From Acidimicrobiaceae bacterium RAAP-2 (GTDB lineage Bacteria > Actinomycetota > Acidimicrobiia > Acidimicrobiales > RAAP-2): DNA of 49,618 nt. Shown here piece by piece: positions 33,152-42,770 of the stretch (position 1 is the first letter of the stretch; each line of letters begins with the position of its first letter). The translations under genes and the position numbers were made by a program. The notes under the pieces are model-generated. The model ran no database searches, was not told where the DNA came from, and was given only the letters and a program-made list of their open reading frames with translations. The DNA is taken from the NCBI GenBank assembly GCA_001443545.1, contig LMAD01000015.1, positions 1 through 49,618 of the forward strand, given 5' to 3'.

Positions 33152-34078
33152 TCAGAGGTGGAACGGCCCGACCATCGACGGGGCGGTGCGCGCGGCACCG
33201 AGCAGCGCCAGGTGCAATAACGTCTCGCTCGTGCGCAGCAGCGAGTAGTGGTTGAACGCGACGTTCACCCGCACCCCTCGACGCACCGACGGGGCGACCA
33301 CGAGCGTGGGCACTCGATTCGCCGCTCCCGAATCGCTCTCGTCGAAGGTGATGAATAGGGCCAGCGAGCGTGATTGATACGGCGCGCTGGCGATGATCTT
33401 GGGGACCATCCGGCGCAGCCACGCGTCGCCGGTGGCGACCGGGCAGCTATGCATGTCGTTGCAGACGTTGGGGACGATGAGAGTGAAGGCGGCGCCCAGA
33501 TTGAGCGGCAGCGTCAGTGGGACGTCGTTGCGCTGGCAGGTGGCGTCGAGGGACCGGTAGTAGACGGCGGGATTGTGCCGGGCGGCGTACGAGCCGCTCG
33601 TGACGCGATCACAGCGCGACGGCATCGACTCGACGAGCGAGCGCCAGTTCTGGCCGAGCTGGGAGAAGATGCTCGGCGCGGATAGGACGTGCGCGCTCGG
33701 TTCGGCGTCGTCGGTGATCCCCTGGGTCGAACCCGAGGTGAGCGCGACGTAGTTGGGCAGGCTGGGGTGAGCGACCGCCACGTAGTTGGTCGCCAGGCCG
33801 CAGGCGGCGGCGAGCCGGTTGAGGTAGGGGGCGCTGGGCGAGCCGACCACCGAATACCCGACGTTCTCCAGCAGGATCCAGACGACGTGGCGATACTGAC
33901 TCGGACCCGCGACCCCGCAGGGCGACGCCGCTCGAATCGGTGCCGCCGTGGCCGACAGGGGACTGACGGCCCCCAGTGACAGGGCGACGACGCCAACGCT
34001 GAGCAGCCACCGGCGACGCCGCACGCGTACGCGCCGTTGACCAGCGCCCTCGTCACGACCAGGCGAGCGGGTGGTCAT
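33152..34078 (-). CDS. secreted phosphoesterase (PF04185-like acid phosphatase)
   Basis: A 308-residue exported protein. After a basic start and hydrophobic segment (RRRRWLLSVGVVALSLG) comes VVWILLENVGYSVVG, AHPSLPNYVALTSG and LFITFDESD, the metal and nucleophile motifs of the phosphoesterase/phospholipase C-like family that includes actinobacterial acid phosphatases. ATG 34078 has AGGAG upstream; residues before it are unlikely. The substrate may be phosphorylated lipids or sugars. Confidence 0.85.
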   Translation of the reverse strand: MTTRSPGRDEGAGQRRVRVRRRRWLLSVGVVALSLGAVSPLSATAAPIRAASPCGVAGPSQYRHVVWILLENVGYSVVGSPSAPYLNRLAAACGLATNYVAVAHPSLPNYVALTSGSTQGITDDAEPSAHVLSAPSIFSQLGQNWRSLVESMPSRCDRVTSGSYAARHNPAVYYRSLDATCQRNDVPLTLPLNLGAAFTLIVPNVCNDMHSCPVATGDAWLRRMVPKIIASAPYQSRSLALFITFDESDSGAANRVPTLVVAPSVRRGVRVNVAFNHYSLLRTSETLLHLALLGAARTAPSMVGPFHL

Positions 34079-34512
34079 CCGGTATCTCCTCACTTGATCG
34101 ACGGGTTCGGCGACACCCTCTTGGATCGGCGGCTGGACCGATCGGTCGGTCGCGGTCACCACCCCCAATCGATTGCCACACCATCGGGACGTGCAGCGAA
34201 CTGGCCCGACTCTTCGTGTCGATCAGCCCGCCGCCAGTGAGCCGACGATTCAACCGCGTCCGCGATGCTCAGCGTACCGCCTCCGTTCGCCCCAGGGCCG
34301 TCGCCGAGTCCTCGGGCCCGCCGAGGCGTCGCTGGCCCGAGGCGAACGAACCACCGTGGGCGGCGGTGACCGCGGACCGATGCCGGGTCGCCGGTCGGTC
34401 GGCGCGGGACTGGCTAGAGTCGGGCAATTGGCAACGGCGGATGGAAGCTCGTCGGAGCGGTTGGCACTGGTCCAATGAAGGTCCGTGGTTCCACAGACGA
34501 AGGGGGTTGTCC
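34079..34512. other. divergent intergenic region with a 12-bp palindrome
   Basis: GACCGATCGGTC at 34136-34147 is a perfect palindrome 58 bases upstream of the phosphoesterase ATG. TAGAGT (34414-34419) is a possible -10 box for the acyl-CoA synthetase. No gene was found. Confidence 0.4.
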
Positions 34513-36048
34513 GTGTTCGTTCCACTCAGCGCGAAGGATTTCATCGATCGGGCCGAACTGGTCTACGGCGAGCGCGTCGGCGTCGTCGACGAGCCGCTCC
34601 AACCGGCAGCACCGCTGGAGACCTTGAGTTACGCCCGGATGGGCGAACTTGCGCGGGCCCAGGCCGCGGCCCTCGACGAGCTCGGCGTCGGACCGGGGGA
34701 GCGGGTGGCGATCGTGTCACACAACAGCGCTCGACTGCTCATCTCGTTCTTCGGCGTCTGCGGCTACGGGCGCATACTGGTGCCGATCAACTTCCGCCTC
34801 ACGCGCGACGAGGTGGCGTTCATCGTGGAGAAGTCCGGGGCGAGCGTCCTGCTCGTCGACCCGGAGCTGGCCGAGGAACTCGCGTCGGTGCCCTGTCGCC
34901 ACAAGTTCACCCTCGGGACCGAGGGCGATCAACGGCTGTACCGCTTCGGTGTCGAGCCCCAGCCCTGGGAGCCCGACGAGAACGCGACCGCCACCATCAA
35001 CTACACCAGTGGGACCACCGCGCACCCCAAGGGCGTGCAGCTCACGCACCGCAACCTCTGGCTCAACGCGACGACCCTGGCGCTGCACACGGGCGTTTCT
35101 GACCGCGACGTGTACCTGCACACCCTGCCGATGTTCCACGCCAACGGCTGGGGAATGCCGTTCGCGATGACGGGACTCGGGGCGCAACACATCGTGCTGC
35201 GAAAGATCGACGGGAACGAGATCCTGCGCCGGGTCGCCGAGCACGGGGTCACGATCATGTGCGCCGCGCCGACCGTCGTCAACGCCGTGCTCGGGGCCGC
35301 GCTGGAGTGGGCGGGCGACATCCCCGGACGCGACCGGGTTCGCATCGTCGTCGCGGGCGCGCCGCCACCCTCGAGGACGATCGCTCAGGTCGAGTCGGTA
35401 CTCGGCTGGGAGTTCATCCAGATCTACGGATTGACCGAGACCTCGCCGCTGCTGACGATCAATCGATCGCGCGGCGAGTGGGACGGCCTAGAGACCGAAC
35501 AGCGCGCGCTGAAACTGATTCGCGCCGGTGCCCCGGGACTCGGCACCACGCTGCGAACGTCCGAACACGGCGAGGTTCTGGCCCGTTCGAACGTCGTGAT
35601 GGACGGCTACTGGAACGAGCCGGCACTGACCGCCCAGGCCCTCGAAGACGGGTGGTTCCACACCGGCGACGGTGGCGTGATCGACGACCGGGGCTATCTC
35701 ACGATCAACGACCGGATGAAGGACGTGATCATCACCGGTGGCGAGAACGTCGCCTCCATCGAGGTCGAGGACGTCTTGTTCAGCCACCCCGACGTCGCCG
35801 AGGTCGCGGTGATCGGTGTGCCGGACGAGAAGTGGGGCGAAACCGTCAAGGCACTCGTGGTGCTGGCGCCGGGCGCGACGGTCACCGCGGAGGAGTTGAT
35901 CAAATACTGCCGTGAGCACCTGGCCGGGTACAAGACGCCGACCTCCATCGAGTTCCGTAGCGAACTGGACCGCACCGCCACCGGCAAGTTGCAGAAGTTC
36001 AAATTGCGCCAGCCCTACTGGGAGGGTTTCGAGCGTCGGGTCAATTGA
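34513..36048 (+). CDS. fatty-acyl-CoA synthetase (AMP-binding)
   Basis: A 511-residue ANL-superfamily ligase that forms acyl-CoA through an acyl-AMP. A3 loop YTSGTTAHPKGVQLTH, A5 YGLTETSP, A7 HTGDGGVID, A8 DRMKDVIITGGENV and the catalytic lysine of A10 in TATGKLQKF are all present. Length is normal for a medium/long-chain enzyme. GTG 34513 (VFVPLSAKDF) is preceded by AAGGGGG; the frame is open upstream to 34216 without domain content. It stands alone here; the beta-oxidation genes of the window are over 30 kb away. Confidence 0.94.
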   Translation: MFVPLSAKDFIDRAELVYGERVGVVDEPLQPAAPLETLSYARMGELARAQAAALDELGVGPGERVAIVSHNSARLLISFFGVCGYGRILVPINFRLTRDEVAFIVEKSGASVLLVDPELAEELASVPCRHKFTLGTEGDQRLYRFGVEPQPWEPDENATATINYTSGTTAHPKGVQLTHRNLWLNATTLALHTGVSDRDVYLHTLPMFHANGWGMPFAMTGLGAQHIVLRKIDGNEILRRVAEHGVTIMCAAPTVVNAVLGAALEWAGDIPGRDRVRIVVAGAPPPSRTIAQVESVLGWEFIQIYGLTETSPLLTINRSRGEWDGLETEQRALKLIRAGAPGLGTTLRTSEHGEVLARSNVVMDGYWNEPALTAQALEDGWFHTGDGGVIDDRGYLTINDRMKDVIITGGENVASIEVEDVLFSHPDVAEVAVIGVPDEKWGETVKALVVLAPGATVTAEELIKYCREHLAGYKTPTSIEFRSELDRTATGKLQKFKLRQPYWEGFERRVN

Positions 36049-36279
36049 GGCAATCGCGCGCACGAACGTGCCGCGAGGCTCCCCGGGTCACCACGCGCGG
36101 CTGCCTCGTCGCCCCCATCGGGGAGTCGAAGTTCGGGGCCGCTGTGGTTTCGCCTCGGGCCCGTAATGCTCGAGCCGGAGTCCTCACCGGCCCACCGTGC
36201 CGTCTGTCCTCAGTGGTCGGGGATCAAGCGCGGTACTCGAGTCGCTACCTCGAGGTCACGGCGACTCGGACCGCATCGA
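36049..36279. other. intergenic stretch after the acyl-CoA synthetase
   Basis: Several frames are open but lack ribosome sites. No convincing terminator with a T-tract was found. Confidence 0.4.
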
Positions 36280-36513
36280 CTACTCCGTGACGTCCTTCTT
36301 CGGATACCGACCGAGGCAGCGCAGCAGGAATCGTTGAAAGCCACCGATATCCTCACTTCGTCCGCTCGCGGCGTCATGATCCAGACGATTGCCGTGCGGG
36401 CCGCCGCCGCTACTGGTGAGACCGGCCAGATGGATGTTGTTCGCTTCGGCGCCCCGGGGTACCTTCGCCATTCGCACGCGATACTTCCGTGGTCTGTTTC
36501 CCGTTTCGCCCAT
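36280..36513 (-). CDS. small hypothetical protein (77 residues)
   Basis: ATG at 36513 has GGGAGG nine bases upstream, a stronger ribosome site than most genes here. The 77-residue product is basic at its start (MGETGNRPRKYRVRMAK), Gly/His/Asp-rich in the middle and has one late Cys. No domain is recognised, and it has no signal peptide. It is in the same orientation as the GAF-ANTAR operon, 214 bases downstream of it, and could be part of that transcript. Open frames on the other strand also cover the region, so it may not be real. Confidence 0.4.
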   Translation of the reverse strand: MGETGNRPRKYRVRMAKVPRGAEANNIHLAGLTSSGGGPHGNRLDHDAASGRSEDIGGFQRFLLRCLGRYPKKDVTE

Positions 36514-36727
36514 TTTCGCAGCCTCCCACTCTCACTCGCACGTTGAATCCCACTCGACTTCGTTCGCCGGTTGACCGGTCTGGTTGTACTACGAGCGCCG
36601 GGTCATTGTTCACGGGGACCGGTCAGGCCCGAGCAACGCATACCGCCGCGTCGCAGCGACCGAGTCGACCAACAGGACTCGGGCGACGTGACGCGGTGCC
36701 AATCGACGCACCGCCTCGCGGACCTCG

Positions 36728-37519
36728 TTACTTCGGTTCGTCGAGATCATTCGCGCTGAGCGTTCCGGCCACGATGGCCGTAGCGACCCCCGTCAGGCCC
36801 AGGTTGTGATTACGCGAGTGGGCGCGGAGTCGGCCGAACGCCTGGTCCATACCGCAGTGCGTCGACTCGGTGATGATGCCCTTCGCCTGTTCGATGACGA
36901 TGCGGCTGGTGAGGGCGTAATCGAGCTGCTCGTTGAGCGTGTTGGCGTCGAGCAGCGCGCGGTGCTGCAGGATAGCGATGGTCGCCACGTGGGCGAGGCC
37001 CTGCGCGGCGGCGACGTCTTCGTCGCCCATCGCTCCCTGCGAGGTCCGGAAGAGATTGAGCGCACCAATGGTCCGTCCGCGCAGTCGCAAGGGCAGGCTG
37101 TGCACCGAGTGGAAGCCGTGCGCGATCGCTCGCGGGGTGAAGCGCGGCCAACGACCGTTCGATTCACCGAGCGCCACGTTGACCACGGGCACACCGCTGT
37201 GATAGCAGTCCACGCAGGGACCTTCGTTCGTTTGAATCTGGAACAGTTCCAGTACTCGCATCGATTCGCTCGAGGAGGCGACAAACTGCAGTTCTCCGCC
37301 CGGTGAGCCGAGCATGACCCCCGCGGCGTCCACGTCCAACGCCTCGACGCAGCGGTCGCTGAGCAAGGACAGTAGATCGATGACGTCAAAGTGGTCAACG
37401 AGATTGTCGGCCAATTCGACCAGCGTACGGATAATCAGCGATTCTCTAGGCATGAAGGTTCCTCGACGTCGCCGGTCCACCGAAATCGGCGCCCGACCCA
37501 CAAGTTCCTGTTCACTCAT
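36728..37519 (-). CDS. GAF-ANTAR regulator (second gene of pair)
   Basis: A 263-residue cytoplasmic protein. A GAF domain (about 35-185) has NEGPCVDCYHSGVPV and SVHSLPLRLRGRTIGALNL; a C-terminal ANTAR domain (about 200-255) has SRIVIEQAKGIITE and AFGRLRAHSRNHN. ANTAR domains bind paired RNA stem-loops and prevent transcription termination. The ATG at 37519 shares ATGA with the stop of the first regulator and has GGGGAG upstream; ATG 37453 is another candidate. Actinobacteria have many such GAF-ANTAR proteins, mostly with unknown targets. Confidence 0.92.
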   Translation of the reverse strand: MSEQELVGRAPISVDRRRRGTFMPRESLIIRTLVELADNLVDHFDVIDLLSLLSDRCVEALDVDAAGVMLGSPGGELQFVASSSESMRVLELFQIQTNEGPCVDCYHSGVPVVNVALGESNGRWPRFTPRAIAHGFHSVHSLPLRLRGRTIGALNLFRTSQGAMGDEDVAAAQGLAHVATIAILQHRALLDANTLNEQLDYALTSRIVIEQAKGIITESTHCGMDQAFGRLRAHSRNHNLGLTGVATAIVAGTLSANDLDEPK

Positions 37520-38241
37520 ACTACGTCTCCCCAGTCTCCAGTTTCGCGGTTGAATCGCGTCACACCGTCGATGATCCGTTGCGCGAGTTGCGAAGGTGAC
37601 GTATTCACGACGAACGCGTGCGATCGAAGCATGACGAGCGCGTCCTTCACCGATAGGCGCGCCTGCACCGAGAGCATGCCCGAGGCCTGGTGGACCGAGA
37701 AATCGAAGGTGGACTGGCCCTGGATCTCGTCGGCGAGGCTGCCTCCGGGAGCACCCGCCTGCATCACCAGAACGGCGCGTCCAATGACCGAAGCCATGAG
37801 ATAGGCGCTCGAGGACTGTTCCGCGCTGAGCGGTCCCGTGCGGTCGCGGTACAGACACAGCGCGCCAAAGACGACTGCCCCAATCTGTATGGGGAAGCCG
37901 AAGACCGCCCGGGCACCGAGCTTGGCCGCCTCGGGCGAATAGAACGTCCACCGTTGTCCGTCGTGGCCCAAGAGGTCGGTGACTTCGCTCGCCGTGCCGC
38001 TCCGGTTCGCTTCGTGTCCCGGCCCCTCTTCGAAGGTGGTCTCGAGGTCCAGCAATCCCTGGGCGACGCCGTTGCTCGTGCAGAGTTGGGTTTGCGGGCC
38101 GTCCGTGGCGGCGATGGCGATTCCGGCGCCGCTCAGTTCGGTTATCTCGCTCGCGACGGAACAGAGCGATATCGCCAGGGGATGCTCGCGTTCGTACACC
38201 GCCATGAGCGTGAAGATCTCGACGAGTCGTTCAGTGGCCAC
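37516..38241 (-). CDS. GAF-ANTAR regulator (first gene of pair)
   Basis: A 241-residue GAF-ANTAR protein. The GAF part has LETTFEEGPGHEA and AVFGFPIQIGAVVFGALCLY; the ANTAR part reads VHQASGMLSVQARLSVKDALVMLRSHAF. Here the usual QAKGIL helix is QASGML, so RNA-binding may be altered. Start uncertain: GTG 38241 overlaps the end of a leader ORF that has the only good ribosome site; TTG 38283 would add 14 residues. It is translated together with the second GAF-ANTAR through ATGA. Confidence 0.87.
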   Translation of the reverse strand: MATERLVEIFTLMAVYEREHPLAISLCSVASEITELSGAGIAIAATDGPQTQLCTSNGVAQGLLDLETTFEEGPGHEANRSGTASEVTDLLGHDGQRWTFYSPEAAKLGARAVFGFPIQIGAVVFGALCLYRDRTGPLSAEQSSSAYLMASVIGRAVLVMQAGAPGGSLADEIQGQSTFDFSVHQASGMLSVQARLSVKDALVMLRSHAFVVNTSPSQLAQRIIDGVTRFNRETGDWGDVV

Positions 38242-38299
38242 GGTCAACCCGCGGCGTCGTGGTGTCGAGGGTGACGATCCCAACCGCTGCTGGCTCCAT
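38231..38299 (-). CDS. 22-residue leader ORF before GAF-ANTAR pair
   Basis: ATG 38299 has AGGAG seven bases upstream and opens 22 codons (MEPAAVGIVTLDTTT...) to a TGA at 38231, eleven bases inside the GAF-ANTAR gene read from GTG 38241 in another frame. The only strong ribosome site in the leader belongs to this ORF, so the regulator may be translated by coupling from it. Confidence 0.4.
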   Translation of the reverse strand: MEPAAVGIVTLDTTTPRVDRGH

Positions 38300-38444
38300 C
38301 GGGAGTCTCCTCACGTTGCAGAAACGCTCAACGAGGACTTGATTCAGCGTGTTTCGAGTTCGAACGACGAATTCACTGTGGAGCCTACTCCCTGCAGCGG
38401 GATAGGAAACGTCGGCCAGTATTCCCAGTCGTTTACCAATTCCG

Positions 38445-38470
38445 CGTGCGGGTGCCGTGCCACCCGCACG
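38445..38470. other. 10-bp perfect hairpin between GAF-ANTAR pair and glycosidase
   Basis: CGTGCGGGTG (38445-38454) and CACCCGCACG (38461-38470) pair perfectly around a six-base loop, CCGTGC. No T-tract follows on either strand. The six-base loop is the size ANTAR proteins bind, but the loop lacks the A1 and G4 typical of their targets on both strands. Role unknown. Confidence 0.5.
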
Positions 38471-38533
38471 GTTCTAGGGTGAGCGCGTGATCCACAATTC
38501 GAGGACTCGTCCTCCCGCGGGCGATCGCGACGA

Positions 38534-39748
38534 ATGAGGGACCAGCGAGGGAACACGCGTCATCGCCGAATCCCCACGGTGGCCCTCGCCTCGGTCGTTG
38601 TCACGATGTTCGCTGCCGCGTCGACCAGCGCCGCGCCCAGCGCCGCGATTCGTGCCGACGTCACGGCTATCGCGCCGGCCGCTGCGGCCGCCCCGTCATC
38701 GTCCAGCGAGCCCGGGCTCCGAGTTTTCAAGATCAACGGTCGACGGTTCGGGGTGCGCCGGGTCGTCCACGTCCTGGCCTTCAGCGGTCCCCGCTACACC
38801 GTCAAGATCGGCCTCGCCCATCACGCCATCGACGGTGGCCGCCAGAGCCCCGGCTCGATGTGCCAGAGCACGGTCGGTTGCGTCGCGGCCGTCAACGGCG
38901 ACTTCTTCGATTTGACACCCCGTGGGATACCCGACCCCGCCGATGAGGTTGGCGGGATCATCCAAGACTGCGTACTGCTGCACACCCCTGAGATCTCACA
39001 CCAGCAGGCCGACCTCGTCGGACAGTCGGTCAGCGGAGGGCTCAACTGGAGCAGCACTGTCGACGTGAACGGCGTCAACGTGCCGATCACCGCCATCAAC
39101 CAGGAGCTGCCGATGTCCTACGTCGGTGTCCATCTCCCGTTGGCCGGGACCCTGCTCTTCACCTGGCCGTACGCCCTGCCAACCCCTTCGGCGCCCGGAC
39201 GGATCACCGACGAGTTCACGCCGGTCAACGGTTCGCCCAGTCCCACCACCATCAACACGACGGCCGAGTTGGTGCTCACCGCGCAGACGAGCGCGTCGGT
39301 CAAGGTCACCGCGGGACTCGTCGACATCTCGGCGCCGACGGGGTCGGCGCTGGCGACCGTGCCGGTCGGTGACTCAGTCACCCTGACCACCACCTCGACG
39401 TCGGGGTGCGACAACATCGGGGGACACCCCATCCTCATCGATCACGGCGTGGCCCGCCCGATCGTCGCGGCGGACACCTACATGACCAAGCCCGCGGCGC
39501 GCACCGTGATCGGTTGGACGGCGACGGGCGAGACCGTCATCATGACCGTCGACGGACAGGACGGCGTGTCGGGCGCCACGGCGAGCCAGCTCGTCCGCCT
39601 GCTTCGGTCGATCGGCGTCGTGACCGCGCTCGACCTCGACGGAGGCAATTCCACGACGTTCTACGCCAAGGGACGCGTCCTCAATCGGCCCTCGCACGGA
39701 ACCGAGCGGCTCGTGTCGACGGCCCTGCTGGTCGTGCACAACCAGTAG
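38534..39748 (+). CDS. secreted phosphodiester glycosidase (NAGPA-like)
   Basis: A 404-residue exported protein. A signal peptide (residues about 12-36) and Ala-rich spacer lead into the NAGPA domain: AAVNGDFFD, then a large insertion of beta-rich sequence, then the end motif ALDLDGGNSTTFYAKG with N-x-P-x-x-GTERLVSTALLV. These residues match PF09992 proteins (phosphodiester alpha-N-acetylglucosaminidase family), which cleave sugar phosphodiesters or act on exopolysaccharide. ATG 38534 starts the signal peptide; no strong ribosome site. Confidence 0.88.
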   Translation: MRDQRGNTRHRRIPTVALASVVVTMFAAASTSAAPSAAIRADVTAIAPAAAAAPSSSSEPGLRVFKINGRRFGVRRVVHVLAFSGPRYTVKIGLAHHAIDGGRQSPGSMCQSTVGCVAAVNGDFFDLTPRGIPDPADEVGGIIQDCVLLHTPEISHQQADLVGQSVSGGLNWSSTVDVNGVNVPITAINQELPMSYVGVHLPLAGTLLFTWPYALPTPSAPGRITDEFTPVNGSPSPTTINTTAELVLTAQTSASVKVTAGLVDISAPTGSALATVPVGDSVTLTTTSTSGCDNIGGHPILIDHGVARPIVAADTYMTKPAARTVIGWTATGETVIMTVDGQDGVSGATASQLVRLLRSIGVVTALDLDGGNSTTFYAKGRVLNRPSHGTERLVSTALLVVHNQ

Positions 39749-39920
39749 CGAGGACGTCGCCGAACCCCTTGGGCGTGGTCGGGACGTCGACGCTCAAGCG
39801 GGGCGTGACCGGAGCGACGATCCCGGGCCTACGCAGGTCAGCGCGACAAGAACGCCCCGTTCCAGTTTCGAGAGGTCGGCCGTAAGGTGAAGGGATACTT
39901 TTCGACTCAGGAGGTCTGTC

Positions 39921-40916
<996 letters not shown>

Positions 40917-40952
40917 GCCGTTTCGGCCTGGCGCGGTCGTCCCAGGGCTCAG

Positions 40953-42707
40953 TTATCCGGCGGGCTCTTGGTGCATTGCTTTGAAGGTGAGCAGGCTCGG
41001 TGCGAACTTGTGGGCGCCGCGGTCGACGTCGACGTGCACGACGGCCGCTCGGCCACAGTCGCGGGCCGCTTCGAGCGCGGCGCGCAATTGGCGCGAATCC
41101 GACACCCGGATGCCGAAGGCGCCCATGCTCTCGGCCATCAGGTCGTAGCGGATCTCAGCGAAGTCGGTGTTGATGAGCTCGTCCGGTGACAGTCCGCCCT
41201 CGGCGAGGAGCTTGTCGGCGTTGAGCGCGAACTCCTGGTTGACCTTGACCATCCCCCAGGCGCGGTCCACCGTCACGACGACCACGATGCCCAGACCACA
41301 GCGCACCGCCGTCTCGATCTCTTGGGGGTGGAAGCCGAAGGCCCCGTCACCCGTCACGCACACTACGTGACGAAGAGGATCGGCCACCTTGGCGCCCAGG
41401 GCCTGGGCGACACCGGCGCCGAGCATGCCGAACTTGTAGGTCGAGAGCATCGAGTGCGGGCGGCGGACCTCGTGGTACATGTTGGCCCAGATCGCGGTGT
41501 TGCCGCCGTCGACCACCAGCACGGCGTCGTCACCGAACACGGCCTGGCAGGCGGGGGCGAGGTGTGAGCTGTGCAGCGGCGAGCCCTCGGTCGCGAGCGC
41601 GACGTCGAGGGCCGACCGGGCGCCGGCGCGCAGCTCGGCGTAGTGCGCGACGCGCGCCTCGCGCGCGGCGCGCATCGAGGTGAGGTCCCGGTGCTCGAGC
41701 ACTTCGGCGAGCCGCTCGAGGAACGATCTCGCGTCGGCGACGATTGCCGCGTCGACGGGTTTGTTCACGCCGAGCATCGACTCGTCGACGTCGACCTGGA
41801 TCGTGCGCTGCTCGGTGCTCTGGCGCCAGTAGGGGGCCTTGCCCCACCAGTCGGTCTCGCCGATGCGACTGCCGAGGGCCAGCACCACGTCGGCGTCGTT
41901 GCGCACCTCGTTCACCAGCTCGGTCGCCCACATCGGTATCGCCAACCGGTCGCGCTCGTCGATGACGTCGCGCGCGGCCCAGCTCGTGGTGACCGGGGCT
42001 TGGAGCAACTGGGCGACCCGCGCGAGTTGCTCGGTGGCGAAACCGTGCAGCACGCCGCTGCCGGCGTGGATGATCGACTTCTCGGCCGCGATGAGCAACT
42101 CGGCCGCGCGCTCGACGAGGTCCATCGGCGCCTCGAGCGCCGTCGTGCGTCGGTAGCGCCGCGGCTCGAGGTCGGTCGCGGCCGGCGCTTCGCTGGAGGC
42201 GTTCATCACGTCCTCGGCGACGCTCAGGTGCACGACGCCGGGCCGGCCGCGCCACGACGCGCGAAAGGCCTGGTGCACGAGTTCGGGGAGCCGGTCGACC
42301 GCGAGGACCGCCTCGCTCCACTTCGCCATGGGACGGATCACCGCGGGCTGGTCGAAGTACTGGTAGGCGCCACCGCGGTCCGGTGCGACGATGCCGTGGC
42401 GGCGCCAGCTCGTGATCAGCAGCACCCGGTTGCCCTCGCCGTTCTCGACCGCTACGCCGGGCAGCGCGTTGGCGACGCCCGGACCGTTGCTCGCCATGGC
42501 GACCCCGACCCGCCCGGTCGTGCGCGCGTAGGCTCCCGCCATGTGCAGCGCGGTCGTCTCGTGGCGCGGCGAGATGAGACGGATCCCGTGGTTGGCGAGT
42601 TGTGAGTAGAACCCGAAGTAGCTGCCGTCGATGATGCCAAAGACGACCTCCACGCCTTCGGCGGCCAGCATTCGCGCGAGGTGTCCGCCGCCGGTCGTGG
42701 TGTCCAT
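40953..42707 (-). CDS. ThDP-dependent acetolactate-synthase-like enzyme
   Basis: A 584-residue thiamine-diphosphate enzyme with the three ALS-type domains. The activating Glu is in HETTALHMAG; the cofactor-binding motif begins GDGAFGFHPQEIETAVRCG and ends VVTVDRAWGMV, where the usual Asn-Asn is Val-Asp. The replaced second Asn is normally a Mg ligand; Asp can serve. The family includes acetolactate synthase, oxalyl-CoA decarboxylase and benzoylformate decarboxylase; no ilvN/ilvC neighbour supports branched-chain amino-acid synthesis, so a catabolic 2-oxoacid role is likely. GAAAGG precedes the ATG at 42707. It lies 63 bases after the SDR gene, probably co-transcribed. Confidence 0.9.
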   Translation of the reverse strand: MDTTTGGGHLARMLAAEGVEVVFGIIDGSYFGFYSQLANHGIRLISPRHETTALHMAGAYARTTGRVGVAMASNGPGVANALPGVAVENGEGNRVLLITSWRRHGIVAPDRGGAYQYFDQPAVIRPMAKWSEAVLAVDRLPELVHQAFRASWRGRPGVVHLSVAEDVMNASSEAPAATDLEPRRYRRTTALEAPMDLVERAAELLIAAEKSIIHAGSGVLHGFATEQLARVAQLLQAPVTTSWAARDVIDERDRLAIPMWATELVNEVRNDADVVLALGSRIGETDWWGKAPYWRQSTEQRTIQVDVDESMLGVNKPVDAAIVADARSFLERLAEVLEHRDLTSMRAAREARVAHYAELRAGARSALDVALATEGSPLHSSHLAPACQAVFGDDAVLVVDGGNTAIWANMYHEVRRPHSMLSTYKFGMLGAGVAQALGAKVADPLRHVVCVTGDGAFGFHPQEIETAVRCGLGIVVVVTVDRAWGMVKVNQEFALNADKLLAEGGLSPDELINTDFAEIRYDLMAESMGAFGIRVSDSRQLRAALEAARDCGRAAVVHVDVDRGAHKFAPSLLTFKAMHQEPAG

Positions 42708-42770
42708 GTGATTACCTTTCGTCGGTCGGCCGTCACGGCCGACAGGGGGGTGGTCGGGTTCGGTCAAAGA

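Noticed and set aside
38445..38470. Hairpin as a canonical ANTAR target RNA
   Set aside because: Single stem rather than a pair, and the loop lacks A1 and G4 on both strands.
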